DNA of 64,000 bases from Bombyx mori (Eukaryota; Arthropoda; Insecta; Lepidoptera; Bombycidae), in the NCBI RefSeq assembly GCF_030269925.1, contig NC_085108.1, forward strand, positions 7,440,001-7,504,000, in the 5' to 3' direction. Positions 19,001 to 27,305 of this stretch are shown one piece after another; position 1 is the stretch's first letter; every line of letters begins with the position of its first letter. The position numbers and the translations under genes were made by a program. The notes below the pieces were generated by a model that was not told the origin of the DNA, searched no databases, and worked only from the letters and a program-made list of their open reading frames with translations.

Positions 19001-21855
19001 CTGGGGAAAAGAAACTCCCAGGAGAAGGGATGGAGTGGCCACGGACGGCATGTAACCACTTAACACCAGGTGGGCTGTGAGCTCGACCACAGATTTAAGC
19101 AATAAAAAAAAAGTACGTGTTATTTATTGAGAAAAATATTCACCCGAAAGCACCATTCCCCTTTCTCCTCGTCGATGAGCTGAAAAGAGTAGTAAAAGTG
19201 AAATTAGCTGACCACCCTGTTACATAGATGGCGTTAGTAGTAGGCTAGATAATAATTACTATCCATGCGTTTTTGCAGTCTACTGTTCAAACTTAACCAA
19301 GCTGGTAAGGTTTCTTGTTAGTCCGCACGAATAGGTATCACTCCCACTACCTATTTCTATTGTGAAGTAATAATGTAACTCGAATTGAAGGTTGGGGCAG
19401 CCTGTAAAACTATAAAACTCTTGACACTTAGAATTCATGTGTCGAGGTACGTGGTCAAATTTATGTTCTTAATGTCTATAGGCTCCGGTAGCCCTTAGCC
19501 CTTTAACAACAGATGTGCTGTGAGCTCGTCGACCCATCTTAGCAATAAAGAGAATCTTATAATTTCTGAATTAGACCGGTCGTTTGTTGAAATAGCCAAG
19601 CGACGATCCCTGACTTAGGAATGCACTTAAAAACATACAAACTCACAGTATTTTTATTTTCAATCCGAATACCCTTCACATTATCCACGTCGCGCATTGC
19701 CTTTGATGTTTCAGAACAGCTCGAACTCTTTGGACAAAGAAAAAAATAAAAAGGCTTTCATAGAATCAGACAAGACTATCTAAGATGGCGACGCGATGTA
19801 AAACTCACGGTGAGACATCATCGGCCTAGAGGAATGAGTCTGGCGTCTCAAATATATGTAACCTCTATACGATCTATGATATAAATCTTAAAAGAGGTTA
19901 ATATGTTATAAAGATGACATAAATGGTAATTTCAATATTGAAAGGTTAGAAAAACGTTAGAAGGAACATTAGAAATATTAAAACTTTTTTTTTTTTTTTT
20001 GTTGCTTGAATGGGTGGTTGAGCTCACAGCCCACCTGGAGTTAAGTGGTTACCGGAGCCCATAGACATCCACAACATAAATGCGCCACCCACCTTGAGAT
20101 ATAAGTTCTAAGGTCTCGGTATAGTTACAACGGCTGCCCAACCTTTGAAATCGAAACGCATTACTGCTTCACGGCAGAAATAGGCGGGGTGGTGATACCT
20201 ACCCGTGCGGACTCACATGAGCTCCTACCACAAGTAAAAAATTCCCATGAACCCCGTCCATTACATTCAATATTTGGATAGAAGAGTGAAATAAATCGTG
20301 ATACTCATACGTGATTCGTCTTCGACTTCTGAGAATGTTGACGTTTCTTCTTATCCGCCTTCTGTTTCAGCAGATTCGTTTTCTCTGGATCACTGAAACA
20401 CACGTATCAAGTGGGAACTCTTTTGTCACTGGATTGTATTGAACTGTCACTAGATAATAAACTTTTACTGGTGGTAGGACCTCTTGTGAGTCCGCACGGT
20501 AGGTACCACCACCCCGCCTATTTCTGCCGTGAAGCAGTAATGCGTTTCGGTTTGAAGGGTGGGGTAGCCGTTGTAACTATACTGAGACCTTAGAACTTAT
20601 ATCTCAAGGTGGGTGGCGCATTTACGTTATAGATGTCTATGGGCTCCAGTAACCACTTAACATCAGGTGGGCTGTGAGCTCGTCCACCCATCCAAGCAAT
20701 AAAAAAATAAAAATATAAACCTTAAATTGGGTCATAATAGAACCCATACAGTTACAATTAAGGATGATTATCGTTGAAATAGATGATGGACAGTTCCTTT
20801 GCGAGGATATCACGACTAGTTGGAGTCTGACGCTAACCATTTTTCTATTCGTATTAAATCCTGGATTATTTTCAACATTGATGACTGTGTCTCTTTATCA
20901 CTTCTCTTGCTGTGACTGAAACAAGTATAGTTCTCTTTAGCGTCATAAGATATATTCATCTATATCTTACTTTTAATACTGCACTACTTTAGACACAGTT
21001 CTCTGCAGCTCTGTACTGATCCCTAGCTCTTCTCGTACACAAACAGACACAGATCCGACCTACATCTAGCCTCTAGTCCTATACTGCACCACTATAGACA
21101 CAGTCCTCTGCAGCTCTGTACTGATCCCGAGCTCTTCTTGTAAACAAACAGACACAGATCCGACCTACATCTAGCCTCTAGTCCTATACTGCACCACTAT
21201 AGACACAGTCCTCTGCAGCTCTGTACTGATCCCGAGCTCTTCTTGTAAACAAACAGACACAGATCCGACCTACATCTAGCCTCTAGTCCTATACTGCACC
21301 ACTATAGACACAGTCCTCTGCAGCTCTGTACTGATCCCGAGCTCTTCTCGTACACAAACAGACACAGATCCGACCTACATCTAGCCTCTAGTCCTATACA
21401 GCACCACTATAGACCCAGTCCTCTGCAGCTCTGTACTGATCCCGAGCTCTTCTCGTTCACAAACAGACACAGATCCGACCTACATCTAGCCTCTAGTCCT
21501 ATACTGGACCACTATAGACCCAGTCCTCTGCAGCTCTGTACTGATCCCGAGCTCTTCTCGTACACAAACAGACACAGATCCGACCTACATCTAGCCTCTA
21601 GTCCTATACAGCACCACTATAGACCCAGTCCTCTGCAGCTCTGTACTGATCGCGAGCTCTTCTCACACACAAACAGACACAGATCCGACCTACATCTAAC
21701 CTCTAGTCCTATACTGCACCACTATAGACCCAGTCCTTTACATCTTTATACTCATCGCAAACTCTTTTTGTACATAATCTGATCAAGATCCGATGAACAT
21801 CTATCCAATTCTAAACCCCACACACAATCAATTACCTTTTAATACTAAAACCCAT
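13021..21855 (-). CDS. Host gene, eight exons, 177-aa single-pass membrane protein (unrecognised)
   Basis: I do not recognise this protein. The coding exons (21855-21836, 20915-20838, 20392-20311, 18386-18334, 16249-16043, 15121-15069, 13375-13347, 13032-13021) all carry GT/AG borders and join in one frame without a stop: 20+78+82+53+207+53+29+9 nt and then TAA. Residues 1-60 are basic with a lysine/arginine run (KKKRQ near 48). Residues 61-77 turn acidic and end in a CVSC motif. Residues 89-109 are one hydrophobic membrane span (ILLVTVFIAYLIL). Then come a charged stretch (YDSERLKRKIDYLKDKKGW) and a Gly/Ser-rich end. A type II membrane topology is an inference from the basic N-terminal side. 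The internal exons are well supported; the first and last are less certain. The ATG in exon 2 (codon 20) is an alternative start. All introns except the last contain repeats or a minisatellite, and the last holds only Bm1 pieces. Confidence 0.78.
13069..13190. mobile_element. Bm1: Two Bm1 fragments in opposite orientation
   Basis: A minus piece (13069-13127, 'tacctacccgtgcggactcac') and a short plus piece (about 13140-13190, 'accaccaccctgtctatttc'). Both lie inside intron 7. Confidence 0.6.
13347..13375 (-). CDS. Host gene exon 7
   Basis: 29 nt between TTTTATTTTCAG and GTGAGTTTT. Joined to exon 6 it reads GFGSASFRGW and ends in phase 0. Confidence 0.75.
13494..13779. mobile_element. MITE-T copy 2
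   Basis: Inverted copy of the element at 4084-4370, with the same terminal inverted repeats. It abuts the foldback element in intron 6. Confidence 0.65.
13780..14290 (+). mobile_element. Foldback element copy 2 (diverged)
   Basis: ACACGCTTTATATTAGCTTC start, inverted AT-rich arms, and the same central loop ('gcatggtgttattagttata'). More diverged than the other three. Confidence 0.6.
14344..14376 (+). repeat. TTTGAT hexanucleotide microsatellite
   Basis: Five near-perfect TTTGAT units in tandem, in host-gene intron 6. Confidence 0.85.
14617..14870 (-). mobile_element. Bm1: Bm1 SINE (body)
   Basis: TTATTGCTTAGATGGGTGG to the CCTACCACAG end. Inside host-gene intron 6. Confidence 0.9.
15069..15121 (-). 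CDS. Host gene exon 6
   Basis: 53 nt between AATGTTACAG and GTAAGAGC. In frame it reads KPKGDSKPSSYGGASES after the split Arg codon, a hydrophilic Gly/Ser-rich segment. Confidence 0.8.
15215..15362 (-). mobile_element. LINE 3' region fragment (LINE-B relative)
   Basis: Reverse of the 'gatccgg.ggtagat ... gagctcacctactcg' blocks. It is fused directly to a plus-strand LINE-A fragment at 15363. Confidence 0.5.
15363..15722 (+). mobile_element. LINE-A 3'-end fragment
   Basis: Covers about the last 100 codons of the LINE-A ORF plus the tail (starts 'ggagagtgctctgagg', ends 'acaagggcaacaaaaa'), with frameshifts. Inside host-gene intron 5. Confidence 0.88.
15807..15979 (-). mobile_element. Bm1: Bm1 SINE, 3'-truncated
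   Basis: Starts 'ggtgttaagtggttatcgga' without the poly-T end and runs to CCTACCGCCAG. Confidence 0.85.
16043..16249 (-). CDS. Host gene exon 5 (membrane span)
   Basis: 207 nt. The acceptor is a long pyrimidine tract ending TTTTTTTTAG (AG at 16251-16250) and the donor is GTGGGT at 16042. It encodes LKKIAGSQYA, the hydrophobic span and FYDSERLKRKIDYLKDKKGW. The exon is open only in the frame that joins both neighbours. Confidence 0.85.
16627..16838 (+). mobile_element. LINE-A 3'-end fragment
   Basis: Starts 'caatccggctatggaatgag' and runs to GGGCAATAAAAAAAAA. Almost identical to the 3' end of the 30-34 kb copy. Confidence 0.9.
16868..17112 (-). mobile_element. Bm1: Bm1 SINE (body)
   Basis: Poly-T, then AGTGCTTGGATGGGTGG, to CCTACCACCAG. 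Inside host-gene intron 4, which runs to 18333. Confidence 0.92.
17420..17555 (+). mobile_element. LINE-A 3'-end fragment
   Basis: Starts 'cagcgctatgacatatcttt' and ends GGGCAGTAAAAAAA. It lacks an internal ~25 bp of the tail region. Confidence 0.85.
17917..18273 (-). mobile_element. MITE-A copy 4
   Basis: Full-length copy inside host-gene intron 4, with the 96-codon ORF intact by copy identity. Confidence 0.8.
18334..18386 (-). CDS. Host gene exon 4
   Basis: 53 nt between TTTATTTCTAG and a consensus GTAAGT donor. It reads TEKEDLDKDDTFSCVSC and leaves two bases of an Ala codon completed by exon 5. Confidence 0.82.
18605..19112. mobile_element. Degenerate Bm1 composite
   Basis: Old Bm1 remnants: a minus-like start at 18605-18680, a minus-like body piece at about 18868-18950, and a clear plus tail at 19050-19112 (TAACCACTTAACACCAGGTG ... 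AGCAATAAAAAAAAA). The sequence between the body piece and the tail is unassigned. Confidence 0.5.
19296..19552 (+). mobile_element. Bm1: Old, diverged Bm1 SINE
   Basis: All Bm1 blocks are present in order but with many substitutions (for example 'tggtaaggtttcttgttagt', 'ctgtgagctcgtcgaccc'). One of the oldest copies here. Confidence 0.75.
19984..20235 (-). mobile_element. Bm1: Bm1 SINE (body)
   Basis: Long poly-T, TTGCTTGAATGGGTGGTTG, to CTCCTACCACAAG. Confidence 0.9.
20311..20392 (-). CDS. Host gene exon 3
   Basis: 82 nt between GTGTGTTTCAG and GTATGAGT. Encodes DPEKTNLLKQKADKKKRQHS and seven more residues, a lysine-rich segment that could be a nuclear-targeting or membrane-proximal basic patch. 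Confidence 0.8.
20466..20710 (+). mobile_element. Bm1: Bm1 SINE (body)
   Basis: TTACTGGTGGTAGGACCTC to AAGCAATAAAAAAAT. It fills much of the 445-bp host-gene intron 2. Confidence 0.92.
20838..20915 (-). CDS. Host gene exon 2
   Basis: 78 nt between ATACTTGTTTCAG and a weaker donor GTTAGC. Reads HSKRSDKETQSSMLKIIQDL then IRIEK. Its internal ATG could be the true start if exon 1 is untranslated. Confidence 0.72.
20975..21790 (+). repeat. 105-bp tandem minisatellite, about 8 units
   Basis: The block CTCTGCAGCTCTGTACTGAT recurs at 21001, 21106, 21211, 21316, 21421, 21526 and 21631, exactly 105 bp apart. A decayed unit follows at 21736. The central units are nearly identical and the outer ones diverged. 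It occupies most of host-gene intron 1. Stop codons in all frames exclude a repeat protein. Confidence 0.95.
21836..21855 (-). CDS. Host gene exon 1 (candidate start)
   Basis: ATG GGT TTT AGT ATT AAA AG followed by GTAATT. The two leftover bases fit exon 2 exactly. An AG directly before the A preceding the ATG means this could also be an internal exon whose 5' part is spliced. Confidence 0.5.
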
Positions 21856-21961
21856 TCTAAAATAAATAAGTAAACATAGTGAAAAATCCTATGATCGTTT
21901 GAGACAATTGTCAAATATAATTGAGTTTACTTTTTATTTCAAGCTTACGACGTAAAGAGGT

Positions 21962-22213
21962 TCTATACTAATATATAAATCTAGAGTGGTTTTTACGGAT
22001 GTTCCGTTATAACTACCGAACTGTGCATCCGATTGACTTGAAACTTGGTATCCATGTAGAAAATTTATAATTATTTTATAAAATTTATAACTAATATTTA
22101 TATGAGTGTTGGACTCCCTACACCAGTTGCGGGGGCGTTAATGATGAGAATCTTTGTGGGGGTGAGAAATAATAATGTTAATTTTAATTTTTATTGACGG
22201 GTACAGCTGGTAG
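21962..22213 (+). mobile_element. Non-autonomous Helitron
   Basis: Starts TCTATACTAATATATAAATC, contains TTACGGATGTTCCGTTATAA and ends near GGGTACAGCTGGTAG|T. The copy at 47285-47501 shares start, middle and end. Confidence 0.65.
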
Positions 22214-22455
22214 TCTATAAAAATATATTAAATAATACGGAGCCAAATGTACATCATGCAAGGTGACATTAGGATTTTGTTAAAAAATTATAATTGTAAA
22301 ATGAAAAACATTTTACAATTATAATTTTTTTTTTTTTTTAATTTTGTGACGATATTGAAAAAAAGGCGAAATACCGGGCAAAGAGGAGCTTAAGTAGGAA
22401 AGCCGACTGGGAATGACGAAGGAAACAGAAGAAGGTGCTGATAGGTGCTGGTAGG

Positions 22456-22664
22456 AAGCTGGTGGTGGGACCTCTTGTATTGGTGGTAGGACCTCTTGTG
22501 AGTCCGCACGGGTAGGTACCACCACCCTGCCCATTTCTGCCGTGAGCAGTAATGCGTTTCGGTTTGAAGGGTGGGGCAGTCGTTGTAACTATACTGAGAC
22601 CTTAGAACTTATATCACAAGGTGGGCCGCGCATTTACGTTGTCGATGTCTATGGGCTCTAGTAA
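22456..22664 (+). mobile_element. Bm1: Bm1 SINE, 3'-truncated
   Basis: The start is duplicated ('ggacctcttgtattggtggt'). The tail is cut at GGGCTCTAGTAAC by the poly-T end of a minus-strand LINE. Confidence 0.88.
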
Positions 22665-23420
22665 CGGTTTTTTTTTTTTTTTTTTCGGGGGGAAATCCTC
22701 ATGGACTTCCTCCGCCTGGGGAAAAGCGGAGGGGCGTGCCGGACTCCTACCGGCTAAAACCACCCCGGTGTCCACCCACACGTGCGCGCAGGGCCGCGGG
22801 AATCCAAATTCTTCCGCAGCCCCACACCAGTGCTGGCCCGGTCTGTCCAGGCCTCGTCTCCTGCACGGGGTAGTGAGGCGTTCAGCTACCCCGTGCATCG
22901 CCTCAGAGGCACGCGCCGACACCCGCACGCGCCTCCGTCTCGGTCCATCGAATAGGGGGCGAGGGCTTTCCCAAGTCCCTCGCCCCTGGACCCATTCATG
23001 GGGGGCGGAAAAGGGCGTTGTCCGCCCTTGTCCTACGCCCGGTGCGCCTTCTGCAGCCGGGGAAGGTAGTCGAGATCTCCCTCTCCCGTTCTGCAGTTTC
23101 CTTCTGCGACATCACGTCCTCGCAGAAGGACACCACCGCGTCCCACGACTCTGCGCTGCCGACCATCCTCCGCACTACGGCCGGCAGCGTCAGATCGCTT
23201 CCTACTTCATTTGTGAGGACACGGCGCTGCTCCTCCCAAGCTACACACTCGGCGAGCGTGTGTTGCGCCGTGTCCTCCCCGCAGTGGACGCAGTGGTGGC
23301 ACCGAGCGTCCGGCTCCCTGTCTATGCGGCACAGGTACTTGCCGAAGCAACCGTGCCCCGACAGCACCTGTGTCACCCTAAACGACAGGGATCCGTGCCT
23401 TCTCCCGAGCCAGTCGTCGA
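22665..23420 (-). pseudogene. R1-clade LINE RT C-terminal fragment and 3' UTR
   Basis: Minus-strand ORF reads LGRRHGSLSFRVTQVLSGHG, then a zinc motif CHHCVHCGEDTAQHTLAEC, then LPAVVRRMVGSAESWDAVVS. A C-terminal CCHC after the RT domain is typical of the R1 clade (R1, TRAS, SART). A GC-rich 3' UTR ends CCCCCCGAAAAAAA at 22665-22686. The RT core is absent, so this is a 5'-truncated copy flanked by two Bm1 pieces in opposite orientation. I cannot say which R1-clade family it is. Confidence 0.75.
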
Positions 23421-23728
23421 GTATAGTTACAACGGCTGCCCCAACCTTCAAACCGAATCGCATTACTGCTTCACGGCAGGACTATGCAGGGCGGTGGTAC
23501 CTACCCGCGCGGACTCTCAAGAGGTCCTACCACCAGTAATTACGCAAATTATAATTTTGCGGGTTTCATTTTTATTACACGATGCTATTCCTTCACCGTG
23601 GAAGTCAATCGTGAACATTTGTTGAGTACGTATTTCATTAGAAAAATTGGTACCCGCCTGAGATTCGAACATCGGTGCATCGCTCAACACGAATGCACCG
23701 GACGTCTTATCCGTTAGGCCACGACGAC
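23415..23728 (-). mobile_element. Bm1: Bm1 SINE with tRNA-like head, 3'-truncated
   Basis: Body from 'gtatagttacaacggctgcc' through CCACCAGTAATTACGC into the head. B-box-like 'gagattcgaacatcggtg' and, on minus, TGGCCTAACGGATAAGACG (A box) at about 23702-23720. Confidence 0.85.
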
Positions 23729-23744
23729 TTCAGATTAGACTCAT

Positions 23745-24020
23745 ACAGCGCGTGAAACCGTTTTAACTCTACAGGAACTGCAATTAGAAACCATTCGTCA
23801 CCCTCCGTATTCGCCAGACCTTGCTCCAACGAACTGCCATTTTTTTCGTAATTTGGACAATTTTCTGGGTGATAAAATGTTTTCTTCCCAGGAGGCAGTA
23901 CAAAAGGCTTTCACACAGTTGGTAAAATCTAGATCACCAGAGTTCTATTGCAAAGACATAAATTACCTTCCTAATGGCAGCAATGTATATATAATAATGG
24001 TAGATATTTTGATTAAGTAA
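23745..24020 (+). pseudogene. mariner (DD34D-type) transposase C-terminal fragment
   Basis: Open reading from about 23754 to TAA at 24018-24020: IRHPPYSPDLAPTNCHFF then NLDNFLGDKMFSSQEAVQKA. It matches the mariner YSPDLAP[ST]DYHFF block, but the third catalytic Asp is Asn (PTN). The first two Asp and the N-terminal half are missing. A dead fragment of another mariner lineage than the maT copies. Confidence 0.75.
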
Positions 24021-24039
24021 ATATATTAAATGAAAAAAA

Positions 24040-24435
24040 AAAGATGTGTGGTGTCGTGGGACACCGGATAGGAACGAAGTTCCTTATTATAAAAATATTA
24101 ATTTTAAGTTCTATTCGAGGTATAAAGAAAATAATTGTTCGGGTATACATTTTTTATTAATATTTTTTTATTGATAAAAAAAAACTACTTTACAAAGTTA
24201 TCAACTTTACTTTATTCACAATGATTTATAAAGAATATATAATAATAATATACAAAGAAACAACTATTTATATGAATAATAAAAATAACCGTCATCACGT
24301 AGACTATACATTAGACATTGTATAGCCATCATACTAAGACTATACATAAATAATAAAAATCTTACGTTACGGACGTTTTTTCCCGGTTAGGGTACCCCTC
24401 CACATCGTCCCTTAAGGAACTTCGTTCCAAAAACT
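24040..24435. mobile_element. Hairpin-ended element copy 1
   Basis: The left end has two adjacent palindromes, GGTGTCGTGGGACACC and GGAACGAAGTTCC. The right end has AAGGAACTTCGTTCC. The interior is AT-rich with no ORF. The same layout occurs at 40560-40893. Confidence 0.55.
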
Positions 24436-24974
24436 AATTTCCAATTTTCAGTATAAATCGGCAATTTCATACTTTAAGCCCCTCATATAATCCACCTAAA
24501 ATAATATAACCAGAAATAAAGAGGCTTATTATCACTATTATTTACTACTACAACCACTACTGCTTACCATTACTACTACTGCGCTGGCGCTATGACCCCG
24601 AAGTGGGTCTTGGCCTCTGTCCCGGCGCGGCAATTAAAACTACGTATATTTATTTCTGTTAAGCTCAACTTACAATCACAAGAGCGATGTTCCCGGTCAG
24701 AAACGACCATCGAAAAACAATTTTACGCCGTAACATCGACACCTTGCTAAGATCCGATACGTCGCAATTACGTGCGTGGTGGGGCGAAGCACCCCGGACG
24801 TAGGAACGACGCCCCCGGGACGGACCGAACTCATAAACCTGTTTACTCGACTTTGTCTGACTTTACTTGAGGTTAAACCGATAAATTTAGGGTTCCTTGG
24901 GCTTTTTTTGGTATTAAATAAAAAAAACGTGGTGTACAAGGAGCCGAATCGTGGATTGATTGGCAGTATTATTA
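24436..24974. other. Unassigned, partly GC-rich
   Basis: Contains 'cgctatgaccccgaagtggg' and a GC-rich patch (24770-24830). Possibly another LINE 3' UTR, but not identified. Confidence 0.3.
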
Positions 24975-25383
24975 TTTACTGGTGGTAGGACCTCGCGTGA
25001 GTCCGCACGGATAGGTGCCACCACCCCGCGTATTTCTGCCGTGAAGCAGTAATGCGTTTCGGATAGAAGGGTGGGGCAGCCGTTGTAACTATAGTGAGAA
25101 CTTAGAAGTTATATCTTTTTTTTATTTTTTTTTTATTGCCTTTGTAGGCAGACGAGCATACGGCCCACCTGATGGTAAGTGGTCATCGTCACTCATGGAC
25201 GTCAGCAATGCCAGGGGCAGAGCCAAGCCGCTGCTTACCATAAAGTACTCTCCGCAAGCCTCGTTTGAAGAAGGTGGATCTCAAGGTGGGTGGCGCATTT
25301 ACGGTGTAGATGTCTATGGGCTCCAGAAACCAGTTAATCCCAGGTGGTCTGTGAGCTCGTCCACCTATCTAAGCAATAAAAAA
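24975..25383 (+). mobile_element. Bm1: Bm1 SINE, split by LINE-A
   Basis: Body 24975-25116 resumes at 25277 (ATCTCAAGGTGGGTGGCGC) and ends AAGCAATAAAAAAA. The gap holds a minus-strand LINE-A piece, with ATCT repeated at both junctions. Confidence 0.9.
25117..25276 (-). mobile_element. LINE-A 3'-end fragment nested in Bm1
   Basis: Poly-T, ATTGCCTTTGTAGGCAGACG, to 'cctcgtttgaagaaggtgg'. Confidence 0.9.
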
Positions 25384-25460
25384 AACCATTAACAATCATT
25401 ATACAGGGTGGGTGTTTTTAACGACAATAACTTTATCAAAAAAAAAACCTGCTTATTCGC

Positions 25461-25625
25461 TGATTCCAGCTACGCCCTGACGGGTGGGTAAGCTCACGGG
25501 CTCAAGCTGACAGAGTTTGCTAACACTAGCCCTAGCAAGAGCAGTGCTTCGCAGAATCTACCCCCGGATCAGAATCGCGATCCACTCAGAAGATCTCAAA
25601 CGAAACTCAGTGGGCTGACAACATT
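25461..25625 (-). mobile_element. LINE 3' region fragment (LINE-B relative)
   Basis: Reverse of the shared 3' blocks ('tagcaagagcagtgcttcgc', 'gatccactcagaagatctc', 'gaaactcagtgggct'). Confidence 0.5.
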
Positions 25626-25837
25626 ACCCTTATGAACTGTTTTATTTTTATTTATACTTATTGTACACAAAAAACAAAATACAATAAAAACAGATTTAAA
25701 ATAATGTGTAAATACTATGTACAAAGGCGAGTCTAACTCATTCATGAGTTTTCTTCCAGCAAACCATTAGCAGAGAGAAATACGATGTATAAGAGGAGAA
25801 AAGTGTACAATATAAAAGTTTTGTTATTTTAATTTTA

Positions 25838-26140
25838 ACTAATGCGAAATATTGAAAAAAAGAATATTGCGGTATTTTGGTCATGTTGCACGTAGGGATA
25901 CCAGCAATTTGGAACGCCTTGTGGTGACCGGTAAAATAGAGGGAAAAAGGCCTAGGGGTAGAGGTCCCAAACGATGGTCGGACCAAATAGCGGAGGAACT
26001 GGGGATACCTATCAGCAACGCACTCCACCGGGCTGCAGGGCGGGATCGATGGAGACAGTTGGTTGACGAAATCGGACGAAGTCACGATCCTCAGCAGTGA
26101 GGAACCGATCGAAGAGAGAGAGAGGGAGAGAGAGAGAATG
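25838..26140 (+). pseudogene. LINE reverse-transcriptase C-terminal relic
   Basis: 82 open codons: RILRYFGHVARRDTSNLERL, then GKIEGKRPRGRGPKRWSDQI and HDPQQ-stop. Followed by an AGAGAG-rich tail. Same C-terminal type as at 8515. 5'-truncated. Confidence 0.7.
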
Positions 26141-26379
26141 CGAAATATATTTAAGTATTTTGACGAAGCATGCGACACATTATAAGACATGAGTAAGGAT
26201 AATCTGAGATCTTAAATCTTGGTTGACGAAATCGGACGAAGTCACGATCCTCAGCAGTGAGGAACCGATCGAAGAGAGAGAGAGGGAGAGAGAGAGAATG
26301 CGAAATATATTTAAGTATTTTGACGAAGCATGCGACACATTATAAGGCATGAGTAAGGATAATCTGAGATCTTAAAACT
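26059..26379 (+). repeat. 160-bp tandem duplication
   Basis: GGTTGACGAAATCGGACGAA starts at 26061 and again at 26221. The two 160-bp units are almost identical and include the end of the LINE relic and its GA-rich tail. Confidence 0.93.
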
Positions 26380-26387
26380 CATATTTC

Positions 26388-26477
26388 AAGGTGGTGCTTA
26401 CGTTGTAGATGTGTATGGGCTTATTAACCACTTAACAACATTCATCCGTGAGCTCGTTCACCTATCAAAACAAAAAT
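26388..26477 (+). mobile_element. Bm1: Bm1 3' fragment, diverged
   Basis: 'atttcaaggtggtgcttacg' to the tail 'ctcgttcacctatcaaaac'. Only the last ~90 bp. Confidence 0.65.
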
Positions 26478-27102
26478 AAAATACACCAATCTCTTCGAAC
26501 GTGTTTATTTAGAGCGAAAAGGGCATATATCTATGTTTTAGCAACTATAAAAAAATAAATATACTGAACCACTCAAGTTTTGGTAACAGTTTTAATATCG
26601 CCGTGGCCCACGATAGGTCGCGGGACCGACGCGTGTGACGTCTGCAATTTATGACCTCCCGTCACTCACATATTAGCCGCCAGGGATGGCACGTAAAAGT
26701 TTTTTTATTTTTATTTCTTTTGCATTTATTTGTTTACATTATATGTCAGTGTGTAGGTAAACTTATAATGAAAAACCTGTATATTGATTTTCCATTGCGG
26801 AAGCCGTCTTCGACCGTTGTTTACCGTTTGCAGAATTTGAACCTTGGATTAAACCTATCCCTCTATTCTGATGCCCTTCATTGTTTCCCATCAGGTTTAC
26901 AGTCACTATCATAGCTCCGATTTACGTCACCACTATTGGGCATAAAACTCCGTCTTCACGGTAGACAGGGATGCAATCAAAATTTTAATAGGTAGGTAGT
27001 CAAAAAAAATAATCATAAAACCAACAAGCTCGGTGGCAGCCCTACGTATATGATGTTTGTGGAGCTCACCTCGGCAGTTTAACCTCTTCCTTTATTTATC
27101 AG
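26478..27102. other. Unassigned, possibly intronic
   Basis: No recognised repeat. An 87-codon ORF at 26651 is hydrophobic low-complexity and not supported. Confidence 0.3.
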
Positions 27103-27199
27103 TACGAATTTTACATCCGGCGTAGTTCGGTTGGGCCATCACGTTTCCAAGCAACATGGGGATAAGCAGAAGAAAAAGAAAAAAAGAAAAACGGAATAA
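27103..27199 (+). CDS. Candidate terminal coding exon, lysine-rich end
   Basis: A pyrimidine-rich acceptor (CTTTATTTATCAG, AG at 27101-27102) is followed by one base and 31 codons reading TNFTSGVVRLGHHVSKQHGD, then KQKKKKKKRKTE and TAA. An AATAAA overlaps the stop. It is outside all recognised repeats. No upstream partner exon was found. Confidence 0.3.
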
Positions 27200-27305
27200 A
27201 TTATATCCATGAATATCTCTGATAATATTCACGGAGGCATGCACACTAATGTACCGTGATACTCCCTTCGTCTGCTTTATACCATCACAACTCTCGATCC
27301 TTTTA

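Noticed and set aside
18778..19080. 100-codon plus ORF with cysteine-containing stretches
   Set aside because: It overlaps decayed Bm1 pieces on both strands, and no splice or domain support exists.
20975..21790. CRISPR-like array or repeat-protein coding region
   Set aside because: Units are contiguous 105-bp repeats without spacers, with stops in every frame, in a eukaryotic context.
22621..23625. 334-codon plus-strand ORF
   Set aside because: It crosses Bm1, the antisense of the R1-clade fragment and another Bm1, so it cannot be one gene.
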